DNA of 64,000 nt from assembly GCF_001612905.1 (NCBI RefSeq), contig NZ_BDBI01000031.1:118972-182971 (forward strand), read 5' to 3'. The translations under genes were made by a program, and so were the position numbers. The notes beneath the pieces were generated by a model. That model worked only from the letters and a program-made list of their open reading frames with translations, ran no database searches and was not told the origin of the DNA. This DNA comes from Nocardia ignorata NBRC 108230. GTDB taxonomy: Bacteria > Actinomycetota > Actinomycetes > Mycobacteriales > Mycobacteriaceae. Positions 32,269 through 41,357 of this stretch are shown one piece after another. The stretch's first letter is position 1, and each line of letters opens with the position of its first letter.

Positions 32269-33315
32269 ATGGATCAGCTCGGGGTTGCGGTTGTCGGGTT
32301 CGGGTTGGCGGGGGCGGTGTTTCATGCGCCGTTGATCGCGGCGGAGCCGAGGATGCGGGTGGCGGCGGTGGTGACGTCGTCGGCGGAGCGGGCCGCGCAG
32401 GCGCGGGCGCAGCATCCGGGGGTGCGGGTGTGGGAGAGCGCGGAGGAGATGTTCGCCGAGGCCGACGATGTGGATCTGGCGGTGATCGCGACACCGAATC
32501 GGACGCATGCGGAGCTGGCGGTGAAGGCTTTGGTCGCGGGGTTGCCGGTGGTGGTCGACAAACCGTTCGCGGTGAAGTCGGCCGATGCCGAGGAGGTGGT
32601 CACCGTCGCCGAGCGGGCGGGGCTGCCGCTGAGCGTTTTCCAGAACCGCCGCTGGGACAACGACTTCCTGACCGTGCGGGCGTTGATGGACGGCGGTGAG
32701 CTCGGTGAGGTGCGCCGGTTCGAGTCGCGGTTCGAGCGGTGGCGGCCGGTGTCGAAAGGTGGCTGGCGTGAGGTCGGCTCCGCCGAGGACGGGGCGGGGA
32801 TCCTGTTCGATCTGGGCAGCCACCTGGTGGATCAGGCACTCACCCTGTTCGGCCCGGTCACCGAGGTGTACGCCGAACTCGACCAGCGCCGCCCGGACGT
32901 GCAGGCCGACGACGACGCCTTCATCGCCCTCACCCACGCCTCCGGCGTCCGCTCGCACCTGTGGATGAGTGCCGTCGCGCCCCAACTGGGTCCGCGTATG
33001 CGAGTCCTCGGCTCCACCAACGCCTACACCGTCTCGGGCCTCGACCCACAGGAAGACGACCTGCGTGCCGGCCGCCGCCCGGACGACGGGAACCCGTGGG
33101 GCACAGTCACTCCCGACAAATGGGGCACCTTCGGTGCAGGCGGGGACCTGAAGACGATTCCCACCCTCCCCGGTGACTATCCGGCCTTCTACGCCCAGAT
33201 GGCCGCCGCCCTACTGGACGACGCCCCGGTTCCGGTCGAGCCCCACGACGCCGTGGAAACCCTGCGCATCCTCGAATACGCCCGCCACGTCGCCACTCCA
33301 CCCGAAGACGACTGA
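32269..33315 (+). CDS. Gfo/Idh/MocA family oxidoreductase
   Basis: A 348-residue NAD(P)-dependent sugar-type dehydrogenase. The N-terminal Rossmann motif is VAVVGFGLAGAVFHAPLI. The segment VVDKPFAVKSADAEEV contains the conserved E/DKP lysine used in catalysis. The C-terminal alpha/beta domain includes DLGSHLVDQALTLFG with the catalytic His/Asp pair. The substrate is unknown. It is convergent with namH. Confidence 0.92.
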   Translation: MDQLGVAVVGFGLAGAVFHAPLIAAEPRMRVAAVVTSSAERAAQARAQHPGVRVWESAEEMFAEADDVDLAVIATPNRTHAELAVKALVAGLPVVVDKPFAVKSADAEEVVTVAERAGLPLSVFQNRRWDNDFLTVRALMDGGELGEVRRFESRFERWRPVSKGGWREVGSAEDGAGILFDLGSHLVDQALTLFGPVTEVYAELDQRRPDVQADDDAFIALTHASGVRSHLWMSAVAPQLGPRMRVLGSTNAYTVSGLDPQEDDLRAGRRPDDGNPWGTVTPDKWGTFGAGGDLKTIPTLPGDYPAFYAQMAAALLDDAPVPVEPHDAVETLRILEYARHVATPPEDD

Positions 33316-33382
33316 TCCCACCCACCCGGCAAGCCGACGGCCGGCCCACGGCGGGGGCTGTGTCGGGTGGTCGCCGCCCGGA

Positions 33383-34918
33383 TCAGAGCTTGGCGGAACG
33401 CAGTTCGTGCCCCTTGGACGTCTTGCAGCGCCCCGACTCCAGGTCCCACTGCCACCCGTGCAGGTTGCAGGTGAGGTTGTTGCCTTCCACCACACCGAAT
33501 TTCGACAGGTCGGCCTTGAGGTGCGGGCAGCGGCGCTGCACTTCCCAGCCGTCGAGTTCGATGGTGGCCGAGTCGTCGTGCGCCTCGGCGAACCAGCCGT
33601 CGGCGTAGGCGATGCGCTCGTCGGTGAGGCACTTGAAGAAGGTGTAGAGGAATTCGTTGTAGCCGCCGATACGCCACGCCTGGAAGCGGGTGGACAGGAA
33701 GATCGTGTTCACCCAGTCCGGTTCGTCGTCGCGCAGCACGGTGCGCACCAGTTCGGGGGCGATACGGAAGCCGTAGCGGTAGCGCCCCTCGCCTTCGATG
33801 GGCTCGCGCACGGTGCGCTGCGGGAAGTCCAGGACGATGGTTTCCTCGCCGAGCACCAGGCCCACGGGGTAGCCGATGCCGTCGCTGATGAGCGCGCTCT
33901 GCTTCATGATCGGCTCGAACAGCTCGCGCAGCGGCTCGAGCAGCGAACCCTCGCCGTGCTCCCACGTCGCCTTCTCAGCGGCGAGCACGGGTGCGAAGCG
34001 TTCGGCCATGTCGGCGATGTAGGCGGCCTTGTCGCCGTAGATGCGCTGCGGGTCGAAGGGGTGGGTGAGGTCGAGTTCGGCACCGCGCACGTCGGCGACG
34101 GAACCGGGGATCATCAGGATTCCGCCCTTGTTGCCGTGGATCTCCATCTGCTCGAGAAACACGATCTGGTCGGGGAAGATGTTGCCCTCGTCGCCGCGGT
34201 CGTCGTTGAGGCAGCGCAGTTCGTCGTCGAGGAACACCGGCGGACCGGCCGAGGGCACCACCCAGGTGGCGCCGACCTGCTCGATGTAGGAACGGGCCCG
34301 GTCCATGCCGCGCTGACGCTTCTGCTTGCCGAAGTTGGCCTTGGTGCGCGCGGGGATGTCGTAGACGGCCGGGTACCAGATGGCGCCCGAGTACTGCAGC
34401 AGGTGAATGTCGATGTGCCCGAACGCGTCGTGGATCACGTCCATGTCGACGGGGCGGGCGTCGTTCATGTTGAAGCAGGTGGTCTCGCCGTCGGAGACGA
34501 GGATGCCCGAGTCGCCGATAGGGCCGTCGGCGGGTGCCCGCAGCGCGACGATCATGATGTCGAGCGAACCCTTCGGCCCGGTGACGGTGTGCTTGACCGA
34601 GTCCTCGGTCTCGAAGAACTCGGTGAAGCCGAGCGCCTCGAGTTCGCGGCGCAGATCCGGCACCGGGTAGTCGGGCAGCAGGACCGTCGCGTTCTTGTTG
34701 ACGTGCTCGCGCAGCAGTGCGGCGTCGAAGTGGTCGCGGTGCAGGTGCGAGACGTAGAGGTAGTCGACGTCGCCGAGCGCCGCCCAGTCCAGGCCGGTGT
34801 TGTCCGGGAACGGGAACCACGACGCGAAGTAGGCGGGGTTCACCCACGGGTCGCACAGGATGGTCCCGGCCTCGGTTCGGATGTGGAAGCCAGCATGTCC
34901 GACACTGGTGATCTGCAC
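33383..34918 (-). CDS. namH: UDP-N-acetylmuramic acid hydroxylase NamH (MBL fold plus Rieske domain)
   Basis: A 511-residue enzyme corresponding to Rv3818. It hydroxylates UDP-MurNAc to the N-glycolyl form, the modified muramic acid of mycobacterial and nocardial cell walls. The N-terminal metallo-beta-lactamase-like domain has SHLHRDHFD. The C-terminal Rieske domain binds a 2Fe-2S cluster through RRCPHLKAD (CxH) and LTCNLHGWQWD (CxxH), at about residues 440-490. It is cytosolic, since there is no signal sequence. Confidence 0.9.
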   Translation of the reverse strand: MQITSVGHAGFHIRTEAGTILCDPWVNPAYFASWFPFPDNTGLDWAALGDVDYLYVSHLHRDHFDAALLREHVNKNATVLLPDYPVPDLRRELEALGFTEFFETEDSVKHTVTGPKGSLDIMIVALRAPADGPIGDSGILVSDGETTCFNMNDARPVDMDVIHDAFGHIDIHLLQYSGAIWYPAVYDIPARTKANFGKQKRQRGMDRARSYIEQVGATWVVPSAGPPVFLDDELRCLNDDRGDEGNIFPDQIVFLEQMEIHGNKGGILMIPGSVADVRGAELDLTHPFDPQRIYGDKAAYIADMAERFAPVLAAEKATWEHGEGSLLEPLRELFEPIMKQSALISDGIGYPVGLVLGEETIVLDFPQRTVREPIEGEGRYRYGFRIAPELVRTVLRDDEPDWVNTIFLSTRFQAWRIGGYNEFLYTFFKCLTDERIAYADGWFAEAHDDSATIELDGWEVQRRCPHLKADLSKFGVVEGNNLTCNLHGWQWDLESGRCKTSKGHELRSAKL

Positions 34919-35032
34919 GAGCTATGTCCTCCTACCAGGATCTGATTCGCCGACGCACCGGGCTCGACCTGGTGACGCGAGCCGCCGCCGAGCTCTGACC
35001 ACTGCGGCGGCACCAGCCAACAAGGGTAGTGG

Positions 35033-35935
35033 CTAAACCGTTACATCACCGATGCAGTAGCCCTCGGGGGTCGAGACGACGGTGAATGTGCGCGTCCTGG
35101 TGCCCCCGGGGGAGGTGGTCACCGGGACCTGAACCGCCAGGTAATCCCCCTGAACTCGTTCGGATGATAGCTCTTGGTCGGCGAAGGAGGTGACATTGCC
35201 TACTTTGCCCGAGTCGGTGGCCAGCGGGGGTGCTGTGGGGTTGCCGGTGCCCTGTGGGTCCCAGGTGGCCGGGCTCGCCGCGCAGGTCAGGGGGTGTATC
35301 TGTTCGGTGTCGTCCGAGTTGAGAGGTTTGCCCGTTGCGCGGGCCAGGTAACGGCGGACGGTGTGACGCGCGTCGGCCTCGTCGTAACCCGGCTCGACAC
35401 CGGCGGCGAACACCCGGCCGCAGGCGTAGCCGGTGGCGATGTCACGCTGCTCCACGGTGATCGTCGTCGTCGCGTTGCGCCAGGTGACGGTGTCGGCGGT
35501 CGCGGTGCCCGGCCTGCTCAGGGCGGCGAGGATCGACTGCGGGTCGACGTACATGTCGGCGACGGTGCGCGGCGGGATGGTCCAGCACTTGTCCTGTAGC
35601 TCGGTGACCGTCGCCGAGCGCAGGTCGGCGGCCCAGCGGCGCACGGCGGTCACGGCATCCGGGTTCCCCGCCACCGCACCGACCTGCGGTGTGTCGGCGG
35701 GGAGCGGCTCGGTGGTCGGTACCGGTGTGGTCGCGGCCTCGGTGGCGGTCGAAGACGCGGCGGCTGCCGAGGTGCTGGTGGCAGGCGCGACCACCGGTTC
35801 GTCGCCCGGAATGCCCGATACCGAGTCGCAGCCGGCGATCAGCGCGGCGGCGGTCAGGCCCGCGGCCAGCGCACTCGCGCGACGGGTCGGAGCAAACGGG
35901 GGCAGCTGAGCGCGTTGCACTTCGACGTTCCTCAT
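35033..35935 (-). CDS. Lipoprotein of unknown function, 300 aa
   Basis: The N-terminus has a positively charged head and a lipobox in LTAAALIAGCDS, so it should be a lipid-anchored surface protein. A Thr/Ala/Ser-rich low-complexity linker (about residues 45-80) is followed by a domain with four cysteines (DKCWTIPP, GYACGRVF, LTCAASP, GYCIGDV) that could form two disulfides. No family is recognised. It sits between namH and the divergent PlsC gene, so an envelope role is plausible. Confidence 0.8.
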   Translation of the reverse strand: MRNVEVQRAQLPPFAPTRRASALAAGLTAAALIAGCDSVSGIPGDEPVVAPATSTSAAAASSTATEAATTPVPTTEPLPADTPQVGAVAGNPDAVTAVRRWAADLRSATVTELQDKCWTIPPRTVADMYVDPQSILAALSRPGTATADTVTWRNATTTITVEQRDIATGYACGRVFAAGVEPGYDEADARHTVRRYLARATGKPLNSDDTEQIHPLTCAASPATWDPQGTGNPTAPPLATDSGKVGNVTSFADQELSSERVQGDYLAVQVPVTTSPGGTRTRTFTVVSTPEGYCIGDVTV

Positions 35936-35970
35936 TCCTTGGCCGGGTGCCGGAAGCGGCGATCTGCGAC

Positions 35971-35976
35971 TACGCT
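35971..35976 (+). promoter_or_regulatory. Possible -10 box of PlsC gene
   Basis: TACGCT lies 9 nt before GTG 35986, without a ribosome site. Confidence 0.4.
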
Positions 35977-35985
35977 AGCTGAATT

Positions 35986-36744
35986 GTGGAACCCGTCTAC
36001 CGGTCGATCATCGGCCTGGCCCGAACCGTCTTCTTCCTCGAAGGTCTGAAGTTCACCGTCAAGGGGGCCGAAAACATCCCCGCGACAGGTGGTGCCGTGG
36101 TGGCGATCAACCACACCGGCTACATGGACTTCACCTACGCCGGCCTGCCCGCGCGCACCCCCAAGCGCTACATCAGGTTCATGGCGAAGGCGGAGGTGTT
36201 CGACAACAAGATCTCCGGCCCGATCATGCGCGCCCTCAAACACATTCCGGTCGACCGCACCGCGGGCGCCGACTCCTACAAGGCGGCGGTGAAGTACCTG
36301 CGCGACGGCGAACTCGTCGGCGTGTATCCCGAGGCGACCATCAGCCGCAGCTTCGAGATCAAGGAATTCAAGTCCGGCGCGGCCCGCATGGCGCTCGAGG
36401 CCGACGTGCCGATCATCCCGATCGTCATCTGGGGCGCCCAGCGCGTGTGGACCAAGGGCTTCCCGAAGCGCCTGGGCCGCACCAACACCCCGATCTCCAT
36501 CGCCGTCGGCAAGCCGATCAAGCCCTACGAACCCGTCGGCGACCTGACCGCCGAGCTGCGCGGGACCATGCAGGCCATGCTCGCCGACCTGCAGAAGGAC
36601 TACGAACACGAGCCCGGCGCCTACTGGGTGCCCAAGCGCCTCGGTGGCAGCGCTCCCTCGCTGGAGGAGGCCACCGCTCTCGACAACGCCGAGGCCGCCG
36701 AGCGGTTGGCCCGCAAGGCCGAGCGGGCGAAGCCCGAGAACTAG
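35986..36744 (+). CDS. Lysophospholipid acyltransferase, PlsC family
   Basis: A 252-residue 1-acyl-glycerol-3-phosphate acyltransferase type enzyme. Block I is NHTGYMDF (H-x4-D catalytic pair), and block III is YPEATIS, with Ala in place of the more common Gly. The region KHIPVDRTAG is also typical. It would add the second acyl chain to phosphatidate precursors, or acylate a glycolipid, at the inner membrane face. The C-terminal 40 residues are charged. It matches Rv3816c by context. Confidence 0.92.
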   Translation: MEPVYRSIIGLARTVFFLEGLKFTVKGAENIPATGGAVVAINHTGYMDFTYAGLPARTPKRYIRFMAKAEVFDNKISGPIMRALKHIPVDRTAGADSYKAAVKYLRDGELVGVYPEATISRSFEIKEFKSGAARMALEADVPIIPIVIWGAQRVWTKGFPKRLGRTNTPISIAVGKPIKPYEPVGDLTAELRGTMQAMLADLQKDYEHEPGAYWVPKRLGGSAPSLEEATALDNAEAAERLARKAERAKPEN

Positions 36745-37529
36745 GCGGGCGACCGGCAACGCATCGGTGGTGGCAGCTCGCCGCGCAGGTAGGCGGCGGG
36801 CGGCACACCCATCAGGGTCCGGAAGTCGGCCGTGAGGTGGGACTGGTCGTAGTAGCCGGTCGCCGCCGCGAGGTCCGACCACGGCGCCTTGCCCGCGGCT
36901 GTGAGGACGCGCCGTACGCGGTCGATCCTAACGAAATGCCTGGGCGACAACCCGATTCCGGCGGCGAAGAGCGAGCGCAGCTGGCGTTCGCTGACCGCGA
37001 GCCGGGTGGCGAGGTCGGCGACGGTCGGTGCCGCCCCGACCTCGGAGATCGCCTCGCGCAGCACTATCCGGTGCGCCCGCTCGGTTGCGCTTTCCGAAAC
37101 AGCCTGCGGCAGCCTGACTCCCAGGTGCTTGATCGCCTCGGCGGTCGACAGGTGGGTCAGGGAGTCGGTGATCGTGGCGAGCGGCCCGGGCAGCTCGGCG
37201 AGGGAGACCACGCGATCGGTTAGCTCGGCGGCCGACACCCCGAGCAGCTGACCGGTGGTCCCCGGCGCCAGACGCAGTCGCACGCAGCCGCCGGGCCGCT
37301 CGGCCTGGGAGTACGCCGCCTTCGTCTGCGCGCCGATGACGAAAGCCGCCCTGCGACCCGAGGATTCGGTGCGCACGACCACCGTTGTCGAGGTGACGGG
37401 CGGATGGGCGAACGGTTGAGTGATGTCGTGACGCGTAGGCGTCGCGGTGAGTTCCGTGAGCCACGGTCGCAGCGAATCCGGGGTCGGGACCCGTGTCTCG
37501 ATCCGGCCCGGGGTCAGGTACCTGCTCAC
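36741..37529 (-). CDS. AraC family transcriptional regulator
   Basis: A 262-residue regulator. The C-terminal 100 residues hold two helix-turn-helix units: VADLATRLAVSERQLRSLF, and DLAAATGYYDQSHLTADFR followed by GVPPAAYLRG. The N-terminal 150 residues are an unassigned sensor region. It is divergent from the NmrA-type reductase gene with 85 bp between them, so that gene is the likely target. Confidence 0.92.
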   Translation of the reverse strand: MSRYLTPGRIETRVPTPDSLRPWLTELTATPTRHDITQPFAHPPVTSTTVVVRTESSGRRAAFVIGAQTKAAYSQAERPGGCVRLRLAPGTTGQLLGVSAAELTDRVVSLAELPGPLATITDSLTHLSTAEAIKHLGVRLPQAVSESATERAHRIVLREAISEVGAAPTVADLATRLAVSERQLRSLFAAGIGLSPRHFVRIDRVRRVLTAAGKAPWSDLAAATGYYDQSHLTADFRTLMGVPPAAYLRGELPPPMRCRSPA

Positions 37530-37614
37530 ACCGTCAACAGTAGGTGTCCGCGCAGCGACTGTCCGTGCCGATTTTTCCTATCCGCGCACCGGGTCGGGCC
37601 GACATGCTCGACGC

Positions 37615-38469
37615 ATGATTCTGATCACCGGTGCCACCGGCACCATCGGTAGAGCCCTGGTTTCCCAGCTCGCCGCCGACGGCGTCGCGGTCCGCGCCAC
37701 CACCCGTGACCCGCAGAACGCGACCTTCCCTGCCGGGGTGGAGGCGGTGGGCGTCGACTACCGCGACCCGGCCACGTTCGCCCCCGCGATGGCCGGAGTC
37801 CAGGCCGCTTTCCTCAACGGCCTGCCCGGTCCGGACGACACCGGTGTCGACGCCGCCCTGGTCGAGGCCGCGCGCGTAGCCGGAGTGCGCCGCGTGGTGA
37901 AACTGTCCATCATCGGCGCGGGCGACCCACGCCTCGGCGCGCCGGGCGGCTGGCATGTGCCCGGCGAGGACGCGGTGCGCGACTCCGGCCTGGAATGGAC
38001 GATCCTGCGCCCCAACACTTTCGCCTCCAATACGCTCAGCTGGGCCCAGCCGCTGAGCACGGGGCAGCCGGTGCCGAACCTCACCGGTGACGGCAGGCAG
38101 GCGGTCGTCGACCCACGCGATGTCGCCGCGGTAGCCGCTGTCGCCCTGCGCACCGGCGACCACCACGGTCGGACCTACACACTCACCGGTCCCACCCTGC
38201 AGACCGCGCGTGAGCAGGCCGCCGTGCTGGCCGCGGTGCTCGGTCGCCCGATCGCCGTCACCGATATCGCCGAGGACGACGCACCGGAGTTCATGCGGTC
38301 GGCGGGACTGTCGCCCGCGTTCGTCGAAGCGGCTTCGCAGGGCCAGTCCTTCATCCGGCACGGCCACAACGAGCTCGTCACCGACGACATCGCCGCCGTG
38401 CTCGGCCGCCCACCCCGCGACTACGCCGAATGGGCCGCCGACCACCGCACGGCCTTCACCGAGCATTGA
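37615..38469 (+). CDS. NmrA/YwnB-type NAD(P)-binding protein
   Basis: A 284-residue atypical SDR. The N-terminal motif ILITGATGTIGRALVSQL binds NAD(P). The remaining segments (VKLSIIGAGDP, WTILRPNTFASN, VVDPRDVAAVAAVAL, YTLTGPTLQT) match the NmrA-like group of quinone reductases and redox sensors. There is no YxxxK active site. ATG 37615 starts at the Rossmann strand. It is divergent from the AraC regulator. Confidence 0.9.
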   Translation: MILITGATGTIGRALVSQLAADGVAVRATTRDPQNATFPAGVEAVGVDYRDPATFAPAMAGVQAAFLNGLPGPDDTGVDAALVEAARVAGVRRVVKLSIIGAGDPRLGAPGGWHVPGEDAVRDSGLEWTILRPNTFASNTLSWAQPLSTGQPVPNLTGDGRQAVVDPRDVAAVAAVALRTGDHHGRTYTLTGPTLQTAREQAAVLAAVLGRPIAVTDIAEDDAPEFMRSAGLSPAFVEAASQGQSFIRHGHNELVTDDIAAVLGRPPRDYAEWAADHRTAFTEH

Positions 38470-38515
38470 TCCGTGTCGGGCCCGCAAGCGGTGCTCCGGA
38501 CCCGATACCCCCCGA

Positions 38516-38932
38516 TCAGTTCATGCTCAGCACCCACGAGCCGTTGCAGCCCCAACTGGTGTTGCGTTTGGCGTCGTAGGTCCAGACGGGGTTGATCGGT
38601 GGGTTCACCCGCACATGCCACCGGCCCGACGGCGACTTCACGGCGTTGCCCTCGCGGGTGACGATCTTGACGTCGTCGTGGCCGAACGACCAGGAGCCCC
38701 GGCTGGTCGGGTAGTCCAACCGCATGCGGACCCGGCCGCCGGTGTGGTTCTGCACCACCAGGCAGGAACCGGGGTGGTTGATGTCGATGGCGTAGTCGCT
38801 GAAACCCTCCTCGCCGCCGTTGTCGGTGGTGTCGACGAAGCCGACGGCATCGGTGATGTCGGCGTTCGCGGGGCCGGCGACCATGACGGTCGTCACAGCC
38901 ACGGCGGCGGTGAGCAGTCCGAGAGTCTTCAA
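38516..38932 (-). CDS. Secreted protein of unknown function, 138 aa
   Basis: A signal peptide (MKTLGLLTAAVAVTTVMVAG, cut after ANA) leads to a mature protein of about 110 residues with two cysteines and aromatic stretches (WSFGHDDVKIV, NPVWTYD, WGCNGSWVL). The beta-rich look is of a small extracellular domain; no family is recognised. The start is TTG 38932, fixed by GGAGGT at 38939-38944. It is convergent with the NmrA-type gene. Confidence 0.75.
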   Translation of the reverse strand: MKTLGLLTAAVAVTTVMVAGPANADITDAVGFVDTTDNGGEEGFSDYAIDINHPGSCLVVQNHTGGRVRMRLDYPTSRGSWSFGHDDVKIVTREGNAVKSPSGRWHVRVNPPINPVWTYDAKRNTSWGCNGSWVLSMN

Positions 38933-38944
38933 TCCCTTACCTCC

Positions 38945-39154
38945 CCTGAGTGGCGGCAATGGTTGCCGACCTGCGAATAAGCCTCCCGCGCAACGGCTTC
39001 CGCATTCTTATCGCGGGCTTAACGGTGTGCCCGATCGCCGGGGCGGCGGACCGTCCGAGCGGCGGTCAAGGGGGCCTGATTTCGTGTTTCGGGGGAGGGC
39101 ACGCTAAAGTTCCTTCTCGCACCACGAGGCCCGGATCGGGCCGAGGACGTGCAC
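38945..39154. other. Gap before tRNA-Gly
   Basis: About 210 bp without a gene. It should hold the promoter of the tRNA. The segment CTAAAG around 39105 could be part of a -10 region. No other signal seen. Confidence 0.4.
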
Positions 39155-39227
39155 GCGGATGTAGCGCAGCTGGTAGCGCATCACCTTGCCAAGGTGAGGG
39201 TCGCGAGTTCGAATCTCGTCATCCGCT
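39155..39227 (+). tRNA. tRNA-Gly (GCC)
   Basis: A 73-nt cloverleaf. The acceptor pairs GCGGATG with CATCCGC, the D arm is GCGC/GCGC, the anticodon arm is TCACC-TTGCCAA-GGTGA with anticodon GCC, and the T arm is GCGAG-TTCGAAT-CTCGT. The 3' CCA is not encoded. A terminator follows directly. Confidence 0.97.
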
Positions 39228-39232
39228 CAACG

Positions 39233-39259
39233 AAAGCCCGGCCTGGATGCCGGGCTTTT
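39233..39259 (+). terminator. Rho-independent terminator of tRNA-Gly
   Basis: AAAGCCCGGC, 6-nt loop, GCCGGGCTTTT: a 10-bp stem with a U-tract. Confidence 0.92.
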
Positions 39260-39265
39260 CTGCTG

Positions 39266-40678
39266 TCAGTACCGGTTCAGGCGGTCACGCGTGAGTGGCG
39301 GCAGGAACTCGCCGATGAGTGTGCGGCGCCACCAGATTCGCTGCCCGAACAGTTCGGCCGGGGTGCTGAACTCGTATTCGTAGAGGTGGGCACGCACATA
39401 GTGCGGTGGGGCGTCGGGGAACGGATTGGGACCGAGCAGGCGCAGGGTGTCGGGGTCGTTGCGCAGTAGCCGCGCGGCCAGCGGCAGCGCCCACGAGCGG
39501 GCGTAGGCGGGCGAGATCGCGGCGAACCACATCAGCCAGTCCAGGCGCAGGTGGTAGGGCGCGAACTGGCGTGGCATGCGACGCGGGTCGCCCGGTTTGC
39601 CTTTGAACGCGTATTCGCGCCACACCGTGTCGTCGGTGAGGTGGGTGCCGTCGGTGCCCTCCAGCACGATCTCGTAGCGGGTCCGGCCGATCGACCCGAA
39701 CGCGCCATAGGTGTTGACCAGGTGCAACGGGTCGAAGGAGGCGTTCATCTGCTGATTCGGCGAGAGCATATTGCGCACCGGCCGGTAGCTCGCCACCACC
39801 ACGAGGGCCACGTAGGCGACGCAGACGCCGACGAACCAACCCGGCGCAGCGGGCGTGGACTGTCCGCCGGGCAATGACAGCGCGGTGGCGGCCAGCAGCA
39901 ATGTCACCCAGTTCAACCAGGCGAAATTGCCCGACAGCACAAGCCACAGCTGGGTGACGATGACGATCGCCGCCGCGATACTCGCCACCGGCTGCGGCGC
40001 GAACAGCCCGAACGGCACGATGAGCTGGGCGAAGTGATTGGCCGCCACCTCCACCTTGTGCAGCGGTTTGGGTAGGTGATGGAAGAACCAGCTCAGCGGA
40101 CCGGGCATCGGCTGGGTTTCGTGGTGGTAGTACAGGCAGGTCAGGTCGCGCCAGCACGGATCGCCGCGCAACTTGATCAGTCCGGCACCGAACTCCACCC
40201 GGAACAACAGCCACCGCGCGGCCAGCAGCACGAGCAGCGGCGGGGCGATGGTGTCGTTGCCGAGGAATATCGCCAGGAAACCGGCCTCGAGCAGCAGTGA
40301 TTCCCAGCCGAAGCCGTACCACAGCTGACCGACGTTGACGATCGACAGATAGAGCACCCACAGCGCGAACCACAGCAGCACGGCCGCCCACAGCGGCACC
40401 GCGTCGGCCAGACCCGCCGCCACCGCGACCGCGAGCACCACCCCCGTCCACGACACGGCGGCGAACAGCCGATCCGAATAGCGCAGATGGAACAGGCTCG
40501 GTGACTGCCGCCACGACGAGCGTTCGAGGAAGCGGGGAATCGGCAGCATGCCGCGTTCGCCGAGCAGGGCCCGGAACTGGAGTGCGGCGGTCAGGAAGGC
40601 GACGGCATAGATCACCGCCAGGCCGCGCTGGAAGATCAGCCTGCCGTACCAGTATTCCGGTGCCGCGAACCACTGCAT
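39266..40678 (-). CDS. Lipase maturation factor family membrane protein
   Basis: A 470-residue protein. The N-terminus (APEYWYGRLIFQRGLA) is followed by about seven membrane segments up to residue 310, and then a soluble C-terminal domain (NTYGAFGSIGRTRYEIVLEG, WREYAFKGKPGDP, APYHLRLDWLMWFA). These are the signatures of the LMF1/2 family. In animals LMF1 helps fold lipases in the ER; the bacterial role is not known. ATG 40678 is set by AGGAG. It follows the GGCT-like gene on the same strand. Confidence 0.9.
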   Translation of the reverse strand: MQWFAAPEYWYGRLIFQRGLAVIYAVAFLTAALQFRALLGERGMLPIPRFLERSSWRQSPSLFHLRYSDRLFAAVSWTGVVLAVAVAAGLADAVPLWAAVLLWFALWVLYLSIVNVGQLWYGFGWESLLLEAGFLAIFLGNDTIAPPLLVLLAARWLLFRVEFGAGLIKLRGDPCWRDLTCLYYHHETQPMPGPLSWFFHHLPKPLHKVEVAANHFAQLIVPFGLFAPQPVASIAAAIVIVTQLWLVLSGNFAWLNWVTLLLAATALSLPGGQSTPAAPGWFVGVCVAYVALVVVASYRPVRNMLSPNQQMNASFDPLHLVNTYGAFGSIGRTRYEIVLEGTDGTHLTDDTVWREYAFKGKPGDPRRMPRQFAPYHLRLDWLMWFAAISPAYARSWALPLAARLLRNDPDTLRLLGPNPFPDAPPHYVRAHLYEYEFSTPAELFGQRIWWRRTLIGEFLPPLTRDRLNRY

Positions 40679-40712
40679 GCGCTCGCTCCTGGGAGATCGG
40701 CCCTTCGGTGGA

Positions 40713-41357
40713 CTACCCGGTGTCGTGCGTCGATAACAGGGCGGCGCGCAGTTCGCGCTCGTCCCATTGTCCGGCGACACCGGGTCGCGTCCGCAGGTAA
40801 TCGACGATCCGGTCGGTGTCCCAGCCCTGACCTTCGCGCAGCCCCGCCCCGATCATGGCGAGATATCGGGCCGAAGGGCGCTGTAGCTCAACGGCTTCCG
40901 GTAACCAAGGGGCCGTGAACGTCAGGATCGGCACGTCGTCCTCGTCACCGAGATGGACAACGGTTTCGTAGCGTCCCGGTCCGAAGCGGACCCGTCCCTG
41001 TTCGACGACCCGTGACACGTCGAATCCGCGGCCGGGCGTGCGGTACATCTCCTGGTCGAGCATGTCGGCGAACTGGTCGAGGGTGAGCAGATACCCCCTG
41101 GCGACGGCATCGGTCGGCCAGCCCGGTGCGGTCTGGTCGGTGTAGAAGGCGACGCCGCCGGTCCATACCGGACTCTGCCAGGCGAAATACACGGTGCCGG
41201 GCACGGTGAGTGCGCTTGTCTTCGCGGGCGGGGTGGGGTCGCGAAAGCCCGCGTAGAGGTGGTCGGTGCCGGGTGGAGTTCCACCGAGGCGGTAGTAGTC
41301 GAAGCGGGCCGCGCACATGTTGGAGCCGTATGCCGCGTACCAGATGTGTAGCGTCAC
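40713..41357 (-). CDS. Gamma-glutamylcyclotransferase-fold protein
   Basis: A 214-residue protein that begins IWYAAYGSNMC, the YGSN signature of the GGCT/AIG2 fold, which binds the substrate in a loop. The rest (GYLLTLDQFADMLDQEMYR, ARYLAMIGAGLREGQGW) fits actinobacterial relatives that are sometimes mislabelled histone deacetylase. The substrate is unknown. GTG 41357 has AGGAATGAG upstream; the longer frame is unsupported. It lies 34 bp before the LMF gene and may be cotranscribed. Confidence 0.8.
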   Translation of the reverse strand: MTLHIWYAAYGSNMCAARFDYYRLGGTPPGTDHLYAGFRDPTPPAKTSALTVPGTVYFAWQSPVWTGGVAFYTDQTAPGWPTDAVARGYLLTLDQFADMLDQEMYRTPGRGFDVSRVVEQGRVRFGPGRYETVVHLGDEDDVPILTFTAPWLPEAVELQRPSARYLAMIGAGLREGQGWDTDRIVDYLRTRPGVAGQWDERELRAALLSTHDTG

